Shown here piece after piece: positions 5,370 to 9,160 of a DNA stretch of 9,160 nt. The first letter of the stretch is position 1. Every line of letters begins with the position of its first letter. This DNA comes from a bacterium UBP3_UBA1247. GTDB lineage: Bacteria; UBA3054. The stretch is taken from positions 2,704-11,863 of the forward strand of contig DBWD01000015.1 of assembly GCA_002308555.1 (NCBI GenBank). The letters are read 5' to 3'. A program made the translations under genes and the position numbers. The notes under the pieces are model-generated. The model searched no databases. It was given only the letters and a program-made list of their open reading frames with translations, and was not told the origin of the DNA.

Positions 5370-6701
5370 TTATTCTGCTTCTTCCGCTTCCTTGTAAAGG
5401 GCCTTGCCATGGCCGCCGCTGCGGCTTCTTCTCTGTCTGAAATCGTCGTCCTCGTCCTGAAGCTCCCTGGCCCACTTGGCCATGGCGTTGGGGGAGGACT
5501 GGGCGGAATCCGTCAGCGGGAAGAAAACTCGCTTGTTCAGCTTGTTGCAGAACTCGTCGTAGTCGAAGCCCCACGTCTTGGAGACGTCCAGGAACTGGAA
5601 GCTGGAGCGGAAACCGGAATTGCCGCCCTTGGCTTTCCTGAGGTAGATCCTGAGATTGCCGTTTTCCGCAATATATTTTACCAGGGCCGAAGACTGCCTG
5701 GTGAAATAGAGGCAGCGGACGGGGTCGTTCATCTGCCTGGGCTGGAAAAGCTCCGTGGGCTGGATAAGCTTGTCTTCCTCGAGCACCGGAGGATCGATGA
5801 CCCTCTGCGGCTCCACGACGCAGTTCAGGTCGGACCCCCAGGCGCAGAAGCCCGTGGCTATGGCCTCGGCCAGCTCGGGGTCGTCGTTTTTGTTGCGCTT
5901 TTGCAAAATATCCTGAAGCACGAAAGACGCCACGGCGTAGCCGATGGAATTGTTCAGCTTGTCTTTGTTCTGCGGGGAGGCGAAAACCAGCACGGCCTTG
6001 CCTTTCTTGTCTATCCTGACGTTGCGCACCGGGGTGACCAGGCTCGGTTTCTGGGCTATCTCCATCCAGAGCTTGGGCGAGGTCACCACATAGACATAGA
6101 CCTTGATTTCCGGCCCTTCGCCTTCTTTCACGTTGTAGAACTTGTCCGACAAATTGTCGAGCATGTCGCTCAGGTAAGGCAGAGTGTTTTCCAGGTAATA
6201 TTTGTCCGTCTTCTCCTCTTTCATGGGCTGGGCGGCGGGCTTTTCCTTTTTCTGGGGCTTCATGGCGCCCTTGGCAGCCAGCTCAATCTTCAGCTTCTCC
6301 AACTCTTCTCTCGCCGCCTGCTCCATGTCGGCCACGGCCTTTATCTTTGCCTCGGCGGCGGCTCTTTCGTCGTCCGTCCCGTACAGCAGGTCTTCCTTAA
6401 GCTCCTCCTTGAGCGCTTCCTGAGCCTTGGCGTGCTGCTCGATGGCATCCTGCATCTTTATCACTTCCTCGTTTTCGCCCAAAGGCCCGGCCACTTTGTT
6501 CTTGTCCGGGACCATGCAGGTCTTGGGATACCTGATAACGATGACGTCGTTCGACATCAGGCCGATCTCGGGGCCCTTGAAATGCGGCGCCCACTTGGCG
6601 GCGCCGGAGACGCTTTTGGCCGGGGCCGCGCAAAGCGGGCCGGCCGCCAGAACAGCGTGCAGAAGCAGTATGCCGAATAAATATTTTTTCATTTTCACCA
6701 T
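5370..6701 (-). CDS. Secreted coiled-coil / pseudo-peptidase-MA-like protein, paralogue 2 (443 aa)
   Basis: Middle gene of the tandem trio; function unknown. A signal peptide covers about residues 1-25 (KKYLFGILLLHAVLAAGPLCAA). The N-terminal module (KWAPHF ... TCMVPDK, 36-67) is followed by a coiled coil (76-165) and the conserved domain (198-398). Landmarks are VYVVTSPKLW (203-212), VLVFASP (237-243), GYAVASFVL (254-262), EAIATGFCAWGSDLNCVV (279-296), DPPVLEEDKL (303-312), CLYFTRQSSALVKY (330-343), AKGGNSGFRSSFQF (357-370), WGFDYDEFCNKL (377-388) and KRVFFPLT (390-397). The zinc-site positions are YAVAS (255-259) in place of HExxH and TG in place of EG, so it is predicted inactive. The tail is acidic then Arg/Ser-rich (412-430). 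The start at 6701 follows AGACAGGC; ATG 6692 (fourth residue) is an equally credible start. It lies 33 nt after paralogue 1 and 12 nt before paralogue 3. It resembles paralogue 1 more than paralogue 3. Confidence 0.88.
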   Translation of the reverse strand: MVKMKKYLFGILLLHAVLAAGPLCAAPAKSVSGAAKWAPHFKGPEIGLMSNDVIVIRYPKTCMVPDKNKVAGPLGENEEVIKMQDAIEQHAKAQEALKEELKEDLLYGTDDERAAAEAKIKAVADMEQAAREELEKLKIELAAKGAMKPQKKEKPAAQPMKEEKTDKYYLENTLPYLSDMLDNLSDKFYNVKEGEGPEIKVYVYVVTSPKLWMEIAQKPSLVTPVRNVRIDKKGKAVLVFASPQNKDKLNNSIGYAVASFVLQDILQKRNKNDDPELAEAIATGFCAWGSDLNCVVEPQRVIDPPVLEEDKLIQPTELFQPRQMNDPVRCLYFTRQSSALVKYIAENGNLRIYLRKAKGGNSGFRSSFQFLDVSKTWGFDYDEFCNKLNKRVFFPLTDSAQSSPNAMAKWARELQDEDDDFRQRRSRSGGHGKALYKEAEEAE

Positions 6702-6734
6702 GCCTGTCTGATTAATTAAAGCGAAACAATGTCC

Positions 6735-8237
6735 TTATTTTTGCTTGTAACGTTTGCGATAGATTTCGTCGCCGACTTTCCGCCGTATCTCGCGCACTTC
6801 CTTCCTTTTCTGCATGTCGTCCTTCTTTTTGTCCAACGCCTGGTCCTTGGACTCCAGCTCGTTGTTCCATGCGTCCATGGCGTTGGGGTCGGTCTCGGCT
6901 TCCACCGTTATGGGGAAGAAGACGCGCTTGGGCAGCTCGTTGCAGAAGCTGTCGTAGTCCAGTCCCCAGTGGTCGCTGATGTGCATGAACTGGAAACTGT
7001 TCCGGAAATTGGCGTTGCCGCCCTTGGCCTGCTCGAGGTACCTGCGGAAATCCACCATGTTCTTGTCGGCGTAATAATCCACGAAGGCTTTGCTCTGGGC
7101 CATGAAGTAATAGCAGCGCTTGTTGTCTTTCATCCTGGTGGGGTTCAGAAGCTCCGTGAGCAAAAGCAGGTCTCTTTCCTTCAGGCGTCCGAACTTGTGC
7201 ACTTTGTTCACGTCCACGATGCAGTTCAAGCCCGAGGCGCGGGCGGCCAGGCCGTCGGAGATAAAGTTGCAGACTTCGCCGCCGGGGTTAATTTTCGCGA
7301 GGCTCAGGTCGAAGACCATGGAAGCCACGGCGTATCCGAAGGTCTTGCCCAGCTGGTTGGTGATGGCGGGCGAGGCGAAAAGCAGAATGGCCCGCTGCTT
7401 GGAATCCCAGCAAACGTTGCGCGCCGGCTGCACGATCCTTTCCGGCATCTTGAGGGCCTGCCACATTTTCGGGGAGGTCACCAAATAGACTTTGGTTTGA
7501 ACGATATCCCAGGTCAGATCCGTTCCCAGCGTGCCAAGCATGTTTCTGAAAGCCTCTTCGCCGGTGTTCATCAAGCCAGCGACGTCGTAATAGTTCGTGG
7601 TGAGTTCCTCGTGGGTCACGGGAGCCTTCGGCGCGGGCTTGTCGCCTTTGCCCTTCTTGGTCCCCTTGCCGTCTTTTCCTTTTGCCGGCTTGGCGTCCTC
7701 ATCCTTTTTCTCCTTCACCTCTTCCTTTTCAGCCGTCTCATCGCCTTCCTTTTTCTCGGCGGCCGACCCGGCGTTCTCAAGATCGGCAATCTTTCCCTCT
7801 ATTTCCTCTATGCTCTTGTTTATCTCCACGATCATCGCCTCGGAGACCTTGATGTCCTCCAGGAGAAACTCCTTCTCGCCCGCGCCGCTCTCGCCCAGTT
7901 CCTTGATCTTTTCCTGGGTGCCTTTCACCATTTCCAGGTAATAGTCCTTGGTTTCCTGCAGATGCTGCAGTTCGCCGCGCAGGGAGTCGGCGTCGTCGAG
8001 GTTCGGCTCGTCGGGAAGATCGTCGAACACTGTCAGTTTCGACACCGGCGCGGCCTTCTTGGGCCCCGGCACGGTGCAGTTCTTGAACACTATAAACTCA
8101 AAGATGTTGCCTTTGACATTCATGACCTTTTCGCCGGAAAAGGCCTTGGACCACTGCTGCGGTCCGCCGGCTAAAAGAGGGGCCGCGCAAAATAGAAGGC
8201 CGCAAAAAAGGCTGATGATTTTTATCCTGGCGTTCAT
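6735..8237 (-). CDS. Secreted coiled-coil / pseudo-peptidase-MA-like protein, paralogue 1 (500 aa)
   Basis: First and longest gene of the trio; function unknown. A signal peptide spans residues 1-23 (hydrophobic core, cleavage near LLA-G). The N-terminal module is at 26-60 (QQWSKAF ... NCTVPGPK). A coiled coil runs about 80-155, followed by a Lys/Glu/Gly low-complexity linker (160-205). The conserved domain is at 248-445. Landmarks are KVYLVTSPKMW (249-259), ILLFASPAITNQL (284-296), FGYAVASMVFD (300-310), NFISDGLAARASGLNC (324-339), LLLLTELL (357-364), CYYFMAQSKAFVDYY (375-389), AKGGNANFRNSFQF (404-417), WGLDYDSFCNEL (424-435) and KRVFFPIT (437-444). The order strand - 'YAVAS' helix - 'DGLAA' - 'YYFMAQS' helix matches peptidase-MA-like proteins, where these positions are HExxH, EGLA and FYAQS; SDGLAA (327-332) is the best-preserved relic. 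The tail (455-500) is a basic helix. AGGGA lies 7-8 nt before ATG 8237. Likely periplasmic or surface; a binding or regulatory role is inferred. Confidence 0.9.
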   Translation of the reverse strand: MNARIKIISLFCGLLFCAAPLLAGGPQQWSKAFSGEKVMNVKGNIFEFIVFKNCTVPGPKKAAPVSKLTVFDDLPDEPNLDDADSLRGELQHLQETKDYYLEMVKGTQEKIKELGESGAGEKEFLLEDIKVSEAMIVEINKSIEEIEGKIADLENAGSAAEKKEGDETAEKEEVKEKKDEDAKPAKGKDGKGTKKGKGDKPAPKAPVTHEELTTNYYDVAGLMNTGEEAFRNMLGTLGTDLTWDIVQTKVYLVTSPKMWQALKMPERIVQPARNVCWDSKQRAILLFASPAITNQLGKTFGYAVASMVFDLSLAKINPGGEVCNFISDGLAARASGLNCIVDVNKVHKFGRLKERDLLLLTELLNPTRMKDNKRCYYFMAQSKAFVDYYADKNMVDFRRYLEQAKGGNANFRNSFQFMHISDHWGLDYDSFCNELPKRVFFPITVEAETDPNAMDAWNNELESKDQALDKKKDDMQKRKEVREIRRKVGDEIYRKRYKQK

Positions 8238-8278
8238 AAGTTAGTCCCTTTTTGTAATTAAATATTGCACTTTTCTAT

Positions 8279-8287
8279 ATTTTAGCA
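8279..8287 (-). promoter_or_regulatory. Extended -10 promoter of the tandem secreted-protein operon
   Basis: TGCTAAAAT on the minus strand (8287-8279) is an extended -10 element identical to the one before yicC (shared string ATGCTAAAAT). A good -35 is not visible at 16-18 nt upstream, which is common for extended -10 promoters. Transcription would start near 8272, giving a leader of about 35 nt with an AGGGA ribosome-binding site. It sits between the upstream terminator and the first paralogue, so it should drive all three genes. Confidence 0.6.
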
Positions 8288-8320
8288 TATTTGCGGTAAG
8301 GAAATCCCCTTGGAAAGCGG

Positions 8321-8353
8321 TCAAAGAAAAAGGCGGACCGCCAACGTCCGCCT
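8321..8353 (-). terminator. Intrinsic terminator after comEC-DUF3006
   Basis: An 8-bp stem AGGCGGAC (8331-8338) / GTCCGCCT (8346-8353) with a 7-nt loop is followed on the minus strand by TTTTCTTTGA. The opposite direction also runs into TCTTT, so weak bidirectional activity is possible. Confidence 0.8.
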
Positions 8354-8358
8354 TCTTT

Positions 8359-8389
8359 CGGCGCGGAATCCCGCTCCCGTTTCGCGCCG
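8359..8389 (-). other. Accessory GC-rich hairpin before the terminator
   Basis: CGGCGCG (8359-8365) and CGCGCCG (8383-8389) can pair around a 17-nt loop, between the DUF3006 stop codon and the terminator stem. No T-run follows directly. It may stabilise the 3' end or be incidental. Confidence 0.35.
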
Positions 8390-8396
8390 CCGAGCG

Positions 8397-8603
8397 CTAT
8401 TTATCGGCCCGCTTTTCGAAGAGCTTGTTCTCCAGCGCCTCGATCTCTTCCCTCAGCTTCGGGTCGGCGCGGCGCACGGAGATCACCAGCTGGTCGCCTT
8501 CCTTGGCTTTGGGCGCCACGGCCCTGGGCAGATTCACGAAAGTCATGTCCGGCATTTCCGCCACGATCACGTCCTCTTCTATCCTGTCAACGATAAGCCG
8601 CAT
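8397..8603 (-). CDS. DUF3006 family small protein (68 aa)
   Basis: A small, probably cytoplasmic protein. It shows the DUF3006 pattern: the opening MRLIVDRIEEDVIVAE (1-16), a beta-rich middle with VNLPRAVAPKAKEGDQLVISV (23-43), and a charged C-terminal helix DPKLREEIEALENKLFEK (47-64). Members are about this size and have no settled biochemical role. They are often encoded next to ComEC-type metallo-beta-lactamase proteins, as here. The gene starts 8 nt after the comEC stop, and that stop codon lies inside its AGGAGG ribosome-binding site, so expression should be coupled to comEC. The stop is followed by a terminator, making it the last gene of its operon. Confidence 0.85.
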   Translation of the reverse strand: MRLIVDRIEEDVIVAEMPDMTFVNLPRAVAPKAKEGDQLVISVRRADPKLREEIEALENKLFEKRADK

Positions 8604-8607
8604 GTGT

Positions 8608-8613
8608 CCTCCT
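8608..8613 (-). promoter_or_regulatory. AGGAGG ribosome-binding site of the DUF3006 gene, overlapping the comEC stop
   Basis: On the minus strand AGGAGG (8613-8608) lies 4 nt before ATG 8603. Its first two bases are the last two of the TAG that ends comEC (8614-8612). A ribosome finishing comEC would therefore uncover or directly reuse this site. It fixes the DUF3006 start. Confidence 0.85.
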
Positions 8614-9160
8614 ATTTCGCAGTTTGAATCTCAAATTGTTTTCCGTCCGAAATAAACGTCAGCGTCCCCTCCTGGTCCGTCCTGTATATTTCGCCGCACC
8701 ACCGCTCCAGCCTTTTCATCAGGCTGGGGTGGGGATGATGGTACTCGTTGTCCCTGCCCAAGGAAATGAAAGCCGCGTCCGGCTCGCACACCCTTAGGAA
8801 TTCCTCGCAGGAGGAAGTCTTGGAACCGTGGTGCGCCACCTTGAGCAAGGTCGTCCCCCGAAAGTCGTCCCCGAAGCGCTCCAGGATCTCCTTTTCCGAG
8901 GGCGTCTCGATGTCGCCCGTCAGCAAAACTTTGTGCTTCCCGAAAAGCACCAGCAGGCAGATGCTCGTGTTGTTCAGACCCTCGTACACGTGCGCCTCAG
9001 GGGCCAGGACCTTCACCACGCACACCGCGTTGCTGACGATGTAATCCCCGGCGTAGGTTTCCCTGACCGTAAGGTTCTTCTTGTCCATGGCCTTCAAAAA
9101 ATTCTTGTAGACCCTGGTGGTCGCCGTGGCCCCGCTCTTCCTTCCCGGAAGATAGGCCAG
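8612..9160 (-). CDS. comEC: ComEC/Rec2-type protein, C-terminal metallo-beta-lactamase-fold part (182 aa, N-terminus beyond window)
   Basis: The frame is open from the window edge, so the gene is cut at its 5' end. The visible part is the second half of the MBL-fold domain found at the C-terminus of ComEC, the inner-membrane DNA-uptake channel of natural transformation; the domain has been proposed to act as a nuclease. Visible motifs, in fragment numbering, are LNNTSICLLVLFG (62-74), LLTGDIE with its metal-binding Asp (79-85), LLKVAHHGSKTSS (105-117), ISLGRDNEYHHPHP (132-145; the family usually has YGHPHP), and the closing YRTDQEGTLTFISDG (159-173). The first metal motif HxHxDH and any membrane channel would lie upstream, outside the window. 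It could therefore equally be a stand-alone ComEC-like MBL hydrolase, a form also found next to DUF3006 genes. Metal ligands in the visible part are intact, so it is probably active. Confidence 0.9.
   Translation of the reverse strand: MAYLPGRKSGATATTRVYKNFLKAMDKKNLTVRETYAGDYIVSNAVCVVKVLAPEAHVYEGLNNTSICLLVLFGKHKVLLTGDIETPSEKEILERFGDDFRGTTLLKVAHHGSKTSSCEEFLRVCEPDAAFISLGRDNEYHHPHPSLMKRLERWCGEIYRTDQEGTLTFISDGKQFEIQTAK

Noticed and set aside
4305..6680. Very long open frame on the plus strand (about 790 codons), and similar ones at 1597-2799 and 6729-8174
   Set aside because: They run antisense to genes with signal peptides, ribosome-binding sites and conserved domains. The one at 4305 even spans two genes and their junction. 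Their translations are His/Gly/Leu/Arg-rich with no recognisable domain, which is expected from the mirror of G+C-biased codons.
6735..8237. Active zinc metallopeptidase
   Set aside because: The fold pattern is there, but none of the three proteins has an HExxH or an EG third-ligand motif in the conserved domain.

Overview
The window is a G+C-rich piece of bacterial chromosome in which all nine recognisable genes lie on the minus strand, so it reads from high to low coordinates. Housekeeping genes (comEC end, yicC, accB, accC start) alternate with lineage-specific exported proteins. I see no mobile element, CRISPR array, tRNA or rRNA. The mixture of secreted paralogues with degenerate peptidase folds, a C25-propeptide-like secreted protein and an acetyl-CoA-type accB-accC pair would suit a Lentisphaerota/Kiritimatiellota-type (PVC) bacterium. 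That placement is a low-confidence impression, because no marker gene in the window settles it.

Layout in transcription order. (1) 9160-8397: the C-terminal part of a ComEC-type metallo-beta-lactamase-fold protein, cut by the window edge and translationally coupled to a small DUF3006 protein, followed by a terminator hairpin. (2) 8287-4041: an extended -10 promoter, then three tandem paralogous secreted proteins of 500, 443 and 418 aa, 33 and 12 nt apart, ending in a very strong intrinsic terminator. Each has a signal peptide, a short N-terminal module, a highly variable Lys/Glu-rich coiled-coil insert, and a conserved C-terminal domain. I read that domain as a catalytically dead peptidase-MA-like (gluzincin, DUF1570-like) fold: the HExxH site is replaced by Tyr-Ala-x-x-Ser/Glu. 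(3) 4040-3808: an A+T-rich intergenic stretch with a cluster of DnaA-box-like 9-mers directly upstream of the yicC promoter. (4) 3807-738: an apparent operon of yicC (endoribonuclease family), a membrane-anchored coiled-coil protein and a secreted C25-propeptide-like protein, closed by a perfect-stem terminator. (5) 737-1: a non-coding stretch rich in inverted repeats, the accB promoter, accB (biotin carboxyl carrier protein) and the first 14 codons of accC.

How the parts work together: accB/accC supply the biotin carboxylase half of acetyl-CoA carboxylase for fatty-acid synthesis. The comEC fragment belongs to the DNA-uptake family. The most novel content is the tandem pseudo-peptidase operon, probably periplasmic or surface proteins with a scaffolding, binding or regulatory role. 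Next in interest are the DnaA-box cluster (candidate origin or DnaA-controlled promoter) and the orphan propeptide-like protein co-transcribed with yicC.
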